Shown: in pieces, positions 23,465 through 42,350 of the stretch
Layout of the letters: each line of letters begins with the position of its first letter
Numbering within the stretch: position 1 is the first letter of the stretch
Assembly: GCA_905221605.1 (NCBI GenBank)
Contig: CAJNDS010000386.1
Location: 89,367 to 153,366 of the forward strand
Direction of reading: 5' to 3'
DNA from: Symbiodinium natans
Taxonomy: Eukaryota > Sar > Dinophyceae > Suessiales > Symbiodiniaceae
Length of the DNA: 64,000 nt
Program-made: the position numbers and the translations under genes
The notes under the pieces: generated by a model
What the model was told of the DNA's origin: nothing
The model's database searches: none
What the model saw: only the letters and a program-made list of their open reading frames with translations

Positions 23465-23860
23465 CAAGCAAAGCACGGATTCGGGAAACCAGGATTGTGG
23501 AAACCCGCTGATTCAGGAAACTGGGAAACGCGGATTCTGCAACTGCAAAAACCTGACTCGCAAAAAAGGAGAACGCGGATTCTGGAAACTGAACAATGCT
23601 GATTCAGGAAACTCGAAGGCACGGATTCGGAATCCGCCGATTCGGGAAGTTGGACAGTGCAGATTCAAAAACCGCTTATTCGGGAAACTGAAAGCGTGCT
23701 TGATTCAACGTTATCATCGCCCCCCTCTGGTTTCCTCCACCTTGTGGTTTCCTCACTTGGTTTCCTGAATCACGTGTAGTCAGTTTCCTGGATCGACTGG
23801 TTTTGTGACTCATGTTTCCGGAATCTTCTAGTTTCCTGAATCCTGGTTTCTGAATCGCGC
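23465..23860. repeat. Two-armed inverted minisatellite (GATTC..GGAAAC / GTTTCC..GAATC)
   Basis: From about 23465 to 23700 the motif GATTCNGGAAACTG recurs roughly every 20-35 bp. From about 23735 to 23860 the same motif recurs as its complement (GTTTCCTGAATC) at least five times. The two arrays face each other around a spacer of about 40 bp and could pair as a long imperfect hairpin. The same motif occurs near 4590-4700. Confidence 0.7.
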
Positions 23861-23899
23861 ATGACTCAGCCAAAGACAAGCAAAGATTAGAAAAGACTA

Positions 23900-24477
23900 C
23901 GAAGCGACAACCAAAAGACAGCCCAATGACAACCAACAGACAGTCAAAAGACGACCAAAAGACAAGCCGAAGACAGGCAAAATGGAAAAACGATGAGAAC
24001 TGGGCGAATGAACACTTGTGTTTAAGTCTCTTTGTTGATGAAGCTCTTCTGGCATGGGACCTAGATGTTCCCGAGGATTTCGGCTCCGTTGTCCTGCCAA
24101 TAAAAGCCCTATCCACTCGCCCTTGCAAAATGTGGAACAGTGTATTCACGGCGCAGACCTCCCGGTGTGGATCAAGCAGAATACTGATGGCACAACAACT
24201 CATGTCCGCGTCAAGAAAAGCAAGAGCTGCATCGCACGTGTGCCAAGCCTTGTCAAATACAGGCCTGAAGAAACCAAGTATAACCAAACCCAAAAATTTG
24301 GGCAGATTTTTTTGTGCTGCAACACTGGAGAAGCCACAGAAAGAGCACCAGAAACTTGCGGAGCTGAAGCGGAACTCTCTCGGAGCTAAAGCGGCCCAGG
24401 CTTCGAGGCCGTTTGAGCTTGGCCGTGCAGCGTTGTCAGGCGAAGAAGCAGAAGTTGGCTCCTGGGTTGAGGTGAAA
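23900..24477. other. Open on both strands; no family recognised
   Basis: A plus frame (23926-24555) and a minus frame (24293-23676) overlap here. The minus frame contains KAWHTCDAALAFLDADMSC and looks mildly exon-like, but neither matches a family I know. The plus frame ends in the repeat at 24478. No gene is called. Confidence 0.25.
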
Positions 24478-24530
24478 GCGTTTCACACGCTTTCACACGC
24501 TTTCACACGGTTTCACACGGTTTCACGACT
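24478..24530. repeat. 11-bp tandem repeat (TTTCACACGCT)
   Basis: About five copies of TTTCACACGCT/TTTCACACGGT in direct tandem, ending in TTTCACGACTC. Confidence 0.85.
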
Positions 24531-25039
24531 CAGATGCGAACACGCAAGAATCTGAGGGCCTCGAGGCCATCACGGTCCTCGTCCCCGTCCTGATGTGGAA
24601 ACCGGGAAGCTGGCGCGAAAACCCTCGACGCGTCACGGTGACGCTTGCTTTCTTCAGAAACCACCCTCTCTTCAGGCCCGCACCCTCAACTCCTCTGTGC
24701 GTGTTGGCGAGCTTTGCGCCACCTCGCCAGGACTGCAAAGGGCCTCCTGGTCGGACATCGCTACGAAGCCATCTTCGCTTTGTGGCACCTTCAGGAAGGT
24801 GCGCACAGAGTGATGCCACTCTGGTCACAACATGTCACGACGGCGACAAAATTTGCAAAGTTTAAGCCTCCAGGGACAGAACTTGAAAGTACTGACAAAG
24901 AAACAATTCAAATGCGCATGTGTTCTGGTCATGCGTGTCTGTGTCGGTAGTCTGGGAAATATGGGTCGCATTTTTGCTTCTCCGCTGGGTTGCCATGGAG
25001 CCATCCATGCAGGAAGCTTTTGGCAAACACGCCCCTCGA

Positions 25040-26150
25040 TTTGGTTCAAACCAACCCGTCATCATGCGCCGCCAGTGATGCCTGTTGAAGCCCTCACGCG
25101 TATCCTCATCGGACTGTATAGAAGGAACAAGTACGACGACGACGACGAGGAGCACAACCACCACCACCACCACCACCACAACGCGGTTCCAGCATGTATT
25201 TGGCATAAACCCACCCCTCTCATCGCAAAAAATGGCACCGAAACCTATGTTAAAACCCGCCCCTGTAACAACGAAATAACCCTGAGACAGTGTTGAAACT
25301 CACCCCTGGGCCCCTCTCATCAAGACCGTGGGGCTATCTCATCCCGCGACGGGTAGGCGGCAACAGGGGATTGCTCACACTCTGTAACAGCCCACCCGTC
25401 TCATCATGCTCTGTCAGTGAGGTTTTTCTAACACCACACCCCTTCACTCCGCGAGAAAAGGACCACGCACCACCAGCGATAGTCCGTCCTTCGAGGGCTT
25501 CTTACAACTCAACCCCCTCATCATGCAATACCATATGGACCCAAGCCCGATGAGACGGAGAAACGGTCCACTTGCGTTGTATTGTAAACCACCCCTCTCG
25601 TCATGCGTTGCCAAAGGCTCTGGCTGAAACCCACGATGCCAAAGACTTTTGCATATCTCCCCATCCTATAGCATGGGGGCAACAGGAAGGCTACTGTTGT
25701 CTTCTTGAAACCCAGCCACGATGCCAGATATGTTTTCTTGAACCCACCCCGTTCGTCTTGCGATAAACTTTTATCATGCGATGCCAGCGCGATTCTTCAA
25801 AGCCTGCCCCTCCCATCATCTGATACCAAGGAGCCATCAGATGATGGTATCAGATTACTCCTTGGTATCTGATATCACGACAACATGGAAGCAATAAGAC
25901 ACTGCAGCTGGACATCCCAACAGTCTCCCCTGTGTTCAAACCCACAACTCATCACGCGTGCCGGTACAGCCCACCCGTCTCATCATGTGATACCATGGAG
26001 CCATCTTTCCCGCGATCGCATACTGAAGACAGAAGCACCTCTCCTTTGCCAGGAAACCCATTCGACCCGCTCATCGCGCGATGCCATTTTAACGATATCA
26101 ACCTGCGAAACGCGAAACTACTCATCATGCAGTGCCAGTGGTGTATGTCC
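25040..26150. repeat. Degenerate 70-110 bp repeat family (CCCACCCSTCTCATCATGC)
   Basis: The phrase AAACCCACCCCTCTCATCAT, followed by GCGATGCCA, or clear variants of it, recurs about ten times (near 25040, 25205, 25290, 25390, 25510, 25590, 25745, 25800, 25935, 25970, 26060 and 26125), with 60-110 bp of diverged sequence between cores. There is a short (CAC)n tract at 25155-25180. Confidence 0.65.
25808..25882. repeat. Nested hairpin (GATACCAAGGAG ... CTCCTTGGTATC)
   Basis: A 12-bp perfect inverted repeat, GATACCAAGGAG and CTCCTTGGTATC, encloses further complementary words (CATCAGATGATGG and TATCAGAT). The block can fold into a nested stem and lies within the repeat family described at 25040-26150. 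Confidence 0.8.
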
Positions 26151-26499
26151 TGGTATGTCGCTACAGCGGGGCTGGTTTGGCATCAGACGGTTTGGAACCC
26201 TTCTGGGCTCGAAAGCCCTGGTTGCTGGTGAAGCTTGTGAAGAATTATGAAGCTTGTGCCGGGACATGCCGGACTGATCTCGGCTGCGCCTTCTCGGGAT
26301 CCTCCGACCCTTTAGGCGAAGGAAGGGCCTTGGTCTTGCCCGTGAGCCGCCGCCGCTTGCAAATCTGCATCTCCTGTGCTCATGGTCCAACTACCCACTT
26401 ACCTCCCACTTCCCTCACTCACCTCATAAGACTCGTACCTTATCGTACCTTCACAATCCTCCTGGGCCGAGGGGGAGAAGCAGAGAAGGCAGGGGAAGG

Positions 26500-26967
26500 C
26501 AGGGGGCCCATGGGGGGCTCGAAATGAATATCGATGTATGTACATGTTTGAACTCAGTTCGAACATGTGCTGGGAGCCTATGGGAGCCTTGGAGATCAAG
26601 TTCTTTTTTCTCGATATGTGGTTCATGACATGGCAACGCGGCCTGTGCCAGCAGAGCGGAGTCGTCCAGTTCCGGCAGCGCAGGTTCTAAGTGGTAGCCT
26701 TTCAACTCCAAATCGTGCATGATGGCAGCCTCCGACACTGACAAGGTGTGACCACTGCGAGAAGGGCAACTGAAATGGAAACGTTCTTGAATTGCAAGCT
26801 AGCGGCTTCCATCTCTGCCTCGTCTAAATTCTTGCCGCAGCGTGCGGCCACTTCGGCAAGTATGGCCTTCAGCTCGGCCTGGGCAGCCTCCAGTGTGCAG
26901 AGAGGTGCCGTCCGCAGCACCTCACGCACGTGGCGCAAGGGTGCGCGCCAGTCGCCCGCTGCGGCCA
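26500..26967 (-). CDS. Probable two-exon gene fragment, unknown function
   Basis: A minus-strand segment from Met 26967 encodes an Ala/Leu-rich helix-forming stretch (LEAAQAELKAILAEVAARCG, then KNLDEAEMEAASLQFKN). A second segment just downstream in another frame (from about 26735) encodes LSVSEAAIMHDLELKGYHLE and PALPELDDSALLAQAALPC. A short intron starting GTTTCCATTTCAG probably separates them near 26790-26740, but I could not make a phase-consistent splice with certainty. No family is recognised. The helical pattern could be a coiled coil. Confidence 0.4.
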
Positions 26968-27119
26968 TGCTTGGGCCTCTGAGACTCTGGATGCCTTCGC
27001 ACCCGTTGCGTCGCACCCTTTTTGCACCTTGGCACGGTGTTTCACCCTCTGCACCTGGGCTATGGGCAACTTGCGGAACCTCTGGCAGGCCTAAGGCTGG
27101 CACTACCTTTTGATTCTTG

Positions 27120-27560
27120 ATGCAAGAGAGGGGTAGAGCTAGACAAGCACTACTCTAGGGTTGGCTGGGGGTGCGCTCCAAGGATTGGTGAAGCCTCTTT
27201 AAGGCGTTGGGTCACTTGTTCTGCTTGAGCCACATGGCAGACTGGACCGCAGCTGTTGTATCTGTTGTGCTGGCAGGGCACGTTAATTCTACTGAGGTCG
27301 AGGGTCAAAGACTGACACGTTTTGGTATCGCCCGAGCTCGAATTCCGACGTCATCTGACCCTCGACACCCCAGCATACTGTAACAGTGGAGATCTCAGCT
27401 TTGTTGCTTTGCGTAATGGGAAAACAATCTCGAAATGGGAGCTCCCACTCCGGGTACAGGATCCAACTGATATCACACAGGAGCTGCTCCTGTCAGACGT
27501 CCCGAGCCAGCGCTGGCTCATGGCACGGACAGGAGACAAAGCTACTTGTCCTTCGCAACA
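27120..27560. other. No feature recognised
   Basis: Nothing beyond short open frames was seen between the putative gene at 26.5-27.0 kb and the inverted-repeat element at 27.56 kb. Confidence 0.4.
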
Positions 27561-27671
27561 TATATGGGCGGTTGTCAAAATTATGGTCCCTTTTTGGATC
27601 CCTATTATAATACGGCACCTAATATTTAGGGTACCCCAAAAGGGATCATAATTTTGACAACCACCCATATG
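27561..27671. mobile_element. Foldback MITE-like inverted-repeat element
   Basis: The left arm at 27561-27607 begins TATATGGGCGGTTGTCAAAA and continues through TTATGGTCCC. The right arm at about 27624-27671 is its near-perfect complement, ending ATTTTGACAACCACCCATAT. The arms are about 47 bp with a loop of about 16 bp and only a few mismatches. No coding capacity is present. The structure is that of a small non-autonomous inverted-repeat element; no clear target duplication was identified. Confidence 0.8.
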
Positions 27672-28241
27672 GGGCGGAACAATCACGTGAACAAGAGTAC
27701 CAGGGACTACTGTTCTGCGATCTCTGCATCATCCACGAGGTATGTAGTGATGGAGCGCGCCGGAGCCTGCCAGGAGGTGTTCTGCAACACTTCGGAAGCA
27801 AAAGTCAAAGAAAATGCGGTTCAAACATGAAAAAAAAGCCTTGTGAAGGTTGGGTCTTTCTTGAGGCCTAAATGCTTGTGCTCAGACAGTTCGTCCGCCC
27901 CAAGCACCCCAAAATCCTTTTCTCCAAGTGCCCCCAATGCGTAACTGACTTTTTGAGCAAAAACTGCTTGCAGGGTGAAGGGTCAAGCTACGAGGGCTCA
28001 ATGAAGCTTGTGTGTTTGCAGCACTCGCACATGCAGAATCTACACACCCAACCATCTCCTGATGCAGAGCGCCTCGGTGCACACAGCACCTGACCCTTGC
28101 ACCTGGTGATGGGCACACCATGGATTGCATACGCTTCAGGGCAGAGCTTCGGTGTGCAAACATGTGCAAACTCAGTGTCACCGTTGCTTTTGTTCCAAAC
28201 ATGTCTAATGCAGAGCACCGTTGCGCACGCGGACCACCGGC

Positions 28242-36555
<8,314 letters not shown>

Positions 36556-38390
36556 CGAGACCATGGGTTGAGAACTCCCGAATAGACATGACGACAGCAC
36601 CGACGGAACCCACGAGCCTGGAAGCTCAAAATAGACACGCGCGCACACGCACACGCACAGAGAGGTCACACGAGACATCCCGACACGCGTCTCAATACGC
36701 AACGAATCCCAGCACCCCAGCCCGGCCTGGGCACTGCCTGGTCGGGGGCCACGAAGATGCCAGCGGCCTGACTGTGATGGCCTTATGGCCTTTCCTTTTG
36801 TTCTGAATCCGAGCCAAACACAGATTCTACAGATCTCAAGAGAGAGGAGTCTAAGCCCCAGGAAGCAGGTTTCACATCCAAGTCCGGTCTTCAAGCTGTG
36901 CCTGCGATTGCGTTGGGCATTGCGGTGCCTGTTCCTCGAAACAGGCTCCCGGCTCTGCAAGACTGCTTTCCTGTACCATACTATTCCATACTTTACATGT
37001 GTCATCTGCACCTAGACAAACGGCCTCCCCAACAGCACCACATGCCTGCGCTCCACCGGACTGATCGATGCCAAGGGCAACCTCCTGGATCCTCCCGGCT
37101 TTCAAAAAGCGCAAAACTGATCAAGTACTAACTGTTCAAATACTCAAAGCTTGTCACCGGCTTGAACCAACACCCCAGTCTTGAAATGTGCCTGTGTGCG
37201 AATGTGCTGTTCTCAAAGAAAGGTTCGCTTCGCAACCATCTGGCCATTTCACGCGGTCTGTCTTTTGTGCTCGTGCCTGGCTCACAGCATCCATTTCTAA
37301 GCAGCTTGTTAGTTTACGGTCTGCAGTCGTTTCCTGATCCAGCCCTTCGTGTCACCATCCTTGGTGCGAATCACGGTCACCTGCCAGCGGCGGTGCTGGT
37401 CCACAATCAAGCAATTAAAATTTCGCAGATCTAACTTGCATAGCAGGTTCCTTTCTGAAGCCCAACATCAACCGTACCTTACTCGTCATAGCATTAACTG
37501 GATCTGCTTACATTGTTGAACGCTCTCACAACTCAGCAGGCACCGAGGCCTGGGTCCTGACACGAATGGAGCAAAGCGCCCTCAACTGAGCTGAACCGCC
37601 CACTTCACGACCAACTTCAAACGCCGAACCCAATGCGAAGACCTGGCAACACCCCTGCAAATTGACTGCGGTTAGGCCCAAGCTCGGCGATAACGCTGGG
37701 GCGCTGGGGCCTCACTGAAGCTATGTCAGTGTATGTCAACCATGAACTTCTTTGACTCAACAATCAAGCCGCCAACTTCGACAAGCGAACTTGGCACAAG
37801 TTTGGCAGACGACTGACATGTTTTCAGCGAATGGAGATTCGTGTATGGGCATTCAGGGAACTTGTGCATTTATGCGGGGACATGTGGCGACGGAAACTAA
37901 ATTGAAAGATGGCAAGGCAATCTCGAATCTTTCCTGACAAAACCAGCAATCGCCAGGCACTCCGAATGCCGCGGTTATCCATGATGGGAACTGCAATTGG
38001 GGGCCCGATCCTTCAAAGTTGCCTCACTGGCTCCCATGGCAGCTACGGTCACAAACCACCGATTGTGCAGCACTTGTGCCGGGTGCTTCTAGTTGCTCCA
38101 CCTGGTATTCCAAAAAACGATGCGGCACTGCCTTTTTCATTGTGGTTTGCAGAACATGCGCCCTCTTTTATCTCTTTTGCATTATGCTTCCGAGCCACAC
38201 TTTGCACCACAACTGCATGCCAAATGCAAACATGCAGTCGCTATGACTGCGGAAGCTTTTCATCCAAGCGGGGGTGAGATCGCTTGAATGTTCTTCGCTT
38301 GGGAGCGTGATTCGGGCGCGGAATTGAATAGGGATTTGTTTATGGGATTTTTTTTCAGTCTGCTTTCGTCCGAAAAACACAGTTTATGTG
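36556..38390. other. No gene recognised; 5' side of GH30
   Basis: Should hold the first GH30 exon(s) and promoter, but I found no signal-peptide exon or other motif. A GC-rich palindromic phrase, CCATGGTCTAGGCCGAGACC ATGG, occurs at about 36543-36566 next to the first identified exon. Confidence 0.35.
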
Positions 38391-38399
38391 CTGAGCTAA

Positions 38400-38765
38400 A
38401 CAACGATCTGTTTTCATACGAAAAAAACCATGGTTGTGGTGCGTTCTTCGTATGAAAAAACTATGGTTTTGGTGTGTTCTCATACGAAAAACCACAATTT
38501 TTGTGCTGCGAGAAAAAACAATAGTTTTGGTGCGCTTTCAACAAAAGCAATGGTTTTGGTTGTTTTCATATGACAAACCACATTTTCTGTGCTGTGCTGA
38601 GCAACACATCGCGTTCTGGCCGTAACCCCGTGCATACGAAAAAACATAGCTTTGGTGCGTTTTTGTACGAAAATCAAAATATTTGTGTTGGTGTGTTTTC
38701 ATACGAAAAACCAACAGTTTTTGCACTGCGCAGAGCTACACATCGAGCTGTTGACATACGAATAG
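38400..38765. repeat. TTCATACGAAAAACCA interspersed array
   Basis: About nine copies of CATACGAAAAA (or the complement TTCGTATGAAAA) alternate with GGTTTTGGTGCG and with TTTGTGCTG at 30-60 bp spacing. The self-complementary core TTCRTAYGAA gives each unit a small palindrome. No coding sense. Confidence 0.75.
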
Positions 38766-38815
38766 CATAGCCCAACGCTTGAACCTGAACACGCTGGGAC
38801 CTTAGGGTTTAACGC

Positions 38816-38853
38816 GGGGGGGGGGGGGGGGGGGGGGGGGGGTTGGGGGGGGG
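38816..38853. repeat. Poly-G tract (G27, TT, G9)
   Basis: A G homopolymer of about 27, a TT, then nine more G. It directly follows TAACGC. Confidence 0.85.
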
Positions 38854-39044
38854 CGGCAGCCCCCACACATTTGCAAACACAATGCTCGCATCAGAGGTTT
38901 CGACTGGCTGCGTATGCTCTGAGTTTTTTAAAGCAGACGCCCCTTTACCACATCAGCAGCACAGTGGGCCGGTCTATAGAGCTAACTAAGCGAAGAACAT
39001 CACCACCAACGAAAACGAGGAAAGCAAACAAACTGGAGCTCAAA

Positions 39045-39647
39045 CTAAGGTGAAACGTTTCCCACTCTCAGCACACGAGGAGGTCGAAGTAGACCCTGTC
39101 GGTTTGGACTCGTGCAGTGCAGGGAGAGCTGCAAAATGCAGACGTAGCGCCAGAAGCAAAACCACCATCCATTCCACCATCCATTCCAGAAGGGTCGAGG
39201 ATCTGCGAAGATGGCCTCAGCCGGGACAGTGACCTTGCGTCTAAGGGCAGAACCCGTTACTCCCATGCGTGTTTGGCCACGTTCGGCATAATGTTCTGAC
39301 AGCCGTAGAGGCGGGACGCTGTTGGAGAGGTGTCAGACCCTACCTCCTCTTTAACAAGGAGAAAGGGTTGATCTACAGACCAATTTGACCTCTCTCATGG
39401 TCTGCGTAGACACAATGCAGCCATCACGAAGATGTTCCACAAAGTGCTTGGACGGTGTTCTGGCAAACAAGGCGTCATAGGTGCCCAGACATGAACATGA
39501 AGTCAACCAGGCACTGAAAGCCTTGTCATCGAGAGCGCTAATTCGATCTTGCGACAGCGCACCAATACCTGACGCCGAAGCATTGCTGTGAAAACACAGC
39601 AGCAGCGCGCTGAACCCTCTTTTTCTCACGACTTGAGCCAAAGTCAT
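39045..39647 (-). CDS. Possible exons of unknown gene
   Basis: A minus segment at 39647-39351 (TLAQVVRKRGFSALLLCFHS ... HFVEHLRDGCIVSTQTMREV) reads like a real exon by composition, and a second at about 39266-39180 (VTVPAEAIFADPRPFWNG) follows in the same direction. I recognise no family. Splice sites were not resolved. They could be 5' exons of the GH30 gene or a separate gene. Confidence 0.3.
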
Positions 39648-39925
39648 AAGCCGGAGGCTTTGTCAGTGAAACTCTTTACACACAGGTGAAAACTCTGCTC
39701 TGCCACGTGTTCTCCACAACCACATAACAAACTCAAACGTCAGTGGGAGTTCTCGGGACCTACCCAACTACACCTAAAGCAAGCAAAAACGTGCACAGTC
39801 ACTCCTACAGCTTCAAGACACACATCCCTACAACTCAAGCACTTCAAAAGGCTTTCCCACTTGAAAGCAGCACTCCCGTCGAGCCTCCAAGGCACACGCA
39901 GGACAACAAAGTTAACATGTCTTTA

Positions 39926-40060
39926 GACAGGAACTTTCTCACCAAGCGCGCGGGGGCGTGAGCGAAGCTCAGTCAAACATGTCAATTTAATTACGCATGC
40001 AGGTTGGTGTGAAACGCCCTAGTCAACTGAAAGCCTATCACCCTACCCACAGGCAGGGAC
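39926..40060 (+). repeat. Flanking repeat 'a', left copy
   Basis: Begins GACAGGAACTTTCTCACCAA, followed by a GCGCGCGGGGGCGTGAG phrase, and ends near CACCCTACCCACAGG. A diverged copy in the same orientation lies at 52316-52436. It shares its first 60 bp with repeat 'b'. Confidence 0.8.
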
Positions 40061-40375
40061 TACCTCCTACCTCCTCTACCCTACGGGTCTCTCAAACTCA
40101 CCATCCCAGGCCTTCGAGCCGGGCCCATGCTTGTTTCAGCCGGGACCCTGACCTACTGGCCGGGAGCGGGTGGCTTGTACCCCGAGCCCTTAGGCTGGGA
40201 GGTCGGGGTATGTCACGAAGAGTTCCTCGGCTTTGGATCTGTAGAGGCCAGATCTAGCAAGGCACTCCGCCTTCAAGGCCTCTGGATCCGTCCAATGCTG
40301 GAGATACAGGCGAGAATGGGCATAGAAGCTGTGCTTCAACTCCCTCTCCAACAATTTCCAGACATTGTCCAGATT

Positions 40376-40695
40376 CAGACAGGAACTTTCTCACCAAGCG
40401 CGCGAGGCGTGAGCAGAGCTCAGTCAACATGTCAAACACCATGCAAGCCGGAGGCGAGACGGACGTGGCACCGGTTCCGGTCGGAAGCTGTTGCCCGTAG
40501 GCTAGACCTACTGTACCTACGGCTCCTCCACTAACTGCTACACCCTAAGGCAGGGGCTGGCCAGTGGGCTCTCAGGGGCTATCGAGGCAGCTCACCCTGA
40601 TGTAGAAACCGGGACGCCATACCCAGGGGCAGGGACTGTGAAGAATGTGAGGTTTTCCAGATGTACCCACGCCTACTGGCAGGGAAATGACCCCG
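40376..40695 (+). repeat. Flanking repeat 'b', left copy
   Basis: About 320 bp beginning GACAGGAACTTTCTCACCAA and running through GGTTCCGGTC, CTACACCCTA, GGCAGGGGCTGGCCAG and TGAAGAATGTGAGG. It matches 52001-52315 in the same orientation with scattered changes and small indels. The pair encloses the complete tyrosine-recombinase retrotransposon. Confidence 0.85.
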
Positions 40696-41553
40696 TCCTG
40701 AGTGGCGGTACTCTCCAACCTTGCAGGGCTTTTGGTTCCCCCAAGCACCCTTTTAACTGCGCAGCCATCCAGGATTTTTGGTTTACCCTCAACCTTCGTG
40801 CTGGGGCTTTGAACGCCCCTAGCCTTCGGACGGAACTGCACAGCATCAAGGGTTTTGGTTGACCCTCAACCCTGCACTCCGCCGACGCTATCACCCTCCA
40901 TGGCTCATGGCTCAAGCTCAGGTTCAGCTGTCAGAGCCGGTACTATAGACCCAAGCCCGCCAGCCCGGGATATGGGGGCAAACTCGGCAGATGAACTTGC
41001 AGGCTAATTATAGCACCCTTAAGGCGAGACGCGTCATCCACAGCTGCTCCTCTCCACCTTGGCGCCCACCTTAACCTAGCAGCCACTGCGGCTAGCTAGG
41101 GAGGCTTTTCTGTTCTTCACTGGTCCACCAGTGCCCTAAGGCACGGCTCACCCCGAACATGAGTCCCGGCACCTGACTACGGCTGCAGATTGGCTCACCT
41201 ATCCTCTATACAAGCTAAGCGACGGGTGGCCCCGGCGTTCTCGCTCTTACTAACCGGGACCAAACATCCATGCCGGAGCCAGCGCTGAACATTCCTTACC
41301 CAGCCGCCTAGCACGGAGCAGACGCAGCCATAAAATTGGACTGCGGCAGATAATCCACAGGTGTTCTCGCTCTTACTAACCTGCCATCTTACCGACTACA
41401 CCACCAGCAAGGTGGCACTATACAAGAGGGCAGCAGAGAGAGCTCTGCCAGTCCTTCCCTCTCAAAATTTTGACCTTAACGTGCTGGACAAGCTCCAGAC
41501 AGCACGCTGGGACAGCAAAACTACTAATCCCACCCTGGCCTCTAGGCCGGGTA
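40696..41553. other. Repeat-derived flank without genes
   Basis: No coding motif. The phrase GTTCTCGCTCTTACTAAC is repeated near 41237 and 41362. Composition and phrases resemble the flanking repeats, so this is probably remains of the older element into which the retrotransposon inserted. Confidence 0.5.
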
Positions 41554-41755
41554 GTTCTCCCAACAAGCACTGCATGACCTAACCCTAGTTGGGGAGAGGA
41601 GTCCAACCCTAGCCCTATATCCCGAAGGGGAGTGGGTTAGGGTATCAACGACTCGCTCTCCTGTTTTCAGCGGTGCTGCTCTGGGCGAAAGAGTGAAATG
41701 CTTCGTGGGAAAGGCTGGGCAAGATCCCACGAGCATGTAAGGCCATCAAACCCCC
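41554..41755 (-). repeat. Split direct repeat B2 (3' end of element)
   Basis: 202 bp on plus from GTTCTCCCAACAAGCACTGC to ATCAAACCCCC. Differs from B1 at two positions (TAACCC/TCACCC and CTAGCC/CTCGCC). Confidence 0.92.
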
Positions 41756-41916
41756 TGTTGAGGTGAGATGAAGTCCCGAGGCGGGACTGAGGCTACTCCA
41801 CTTTGGGAGGCAAATGGGCATTTCTGAAAAGGCTACTCCACTTTGGGAGGCGGGATCCGGCCGGATCCAGGCTTTGGTCGTTATGCTTTGAGTGCGCAAG
41901 GGCAGTGGTGGGTGGG
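41756..41916. repeat. A2-B2 spacer with 16-bp palindrome and 22-bp direct repeat
   Basis: GGATCCGGCCGGATCC (41853-41868) is a perfect palindrome. Just before it, GGCTACTCCACTTTGGGAGG occurs twice (about 41791 and 41831). This segment occurs only once in the element. Confidence 0.85.
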
Positions 41917-42067
41917 CGAAAAGCAGAAGGCCCCACCTAGGGGTTAGGTCAAGGCCAGCTGAGAGCCGGAGATGCTCCAGCTGTGCAAGGCTTGTTTAGG
42001 CGTATGGCAAATTACGGTGCATGATTCACTCGTGGGAAAACACACGGGAACCAAAAAACCCGAAGCG
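41917..42067 (-). repeat. Split direct repeat A2
   Basis: 151 bp, identical to A1 at 50547-50697. It abuts B1, sharing the G at 42067. Confidence 0.95.
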
Positions 42068-42268
42068 TTCTCCCAACAAGCACTGCATGACCTCACCCTA
42101 GTTGGGGAGAGGAGTCCAACCCTCGCCCTATATCCCGAAGGGGAGTGGGTTAGGGTATCAACGACTCGCTCTCCTGTTTTCAGCGGTGCTGCTCTGGGCG
42201 AAAGAGTGAAATGCTTCGTGGGAAAGGCTGGGCAAGATCCCACGAGCATGTAAGGCCATCAAACCCCC
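42067..42268 (-). repeat. Split direct repeat B1
   Basis: 202 bp, partner of B2. It lies immediately 3' of the RNase H ORF and directly joined to A2. Confidence 0.93.
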
Positions 42269-42350
42269 ACTTCAGGGGCCCAGGGCAGACCGGTGAATGC
42301 ATTAGGCCTCTCTACCCCCACCGCGGGCGGTCTGGCTGGTGCCCGGGGCA

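Noticed and set aside
40901-40930. Relict spliced leader (GGCTCAAG)
   Set aside because: Only the last eight bases match; the preceding CCGTAGCCATTTT is absent.
41361-42253. Short ORFs repeated at 41542-41736 and 41944-42249
   Set aside because: They are the two B repeats (and A2) read as protein; repeats explain them fully.
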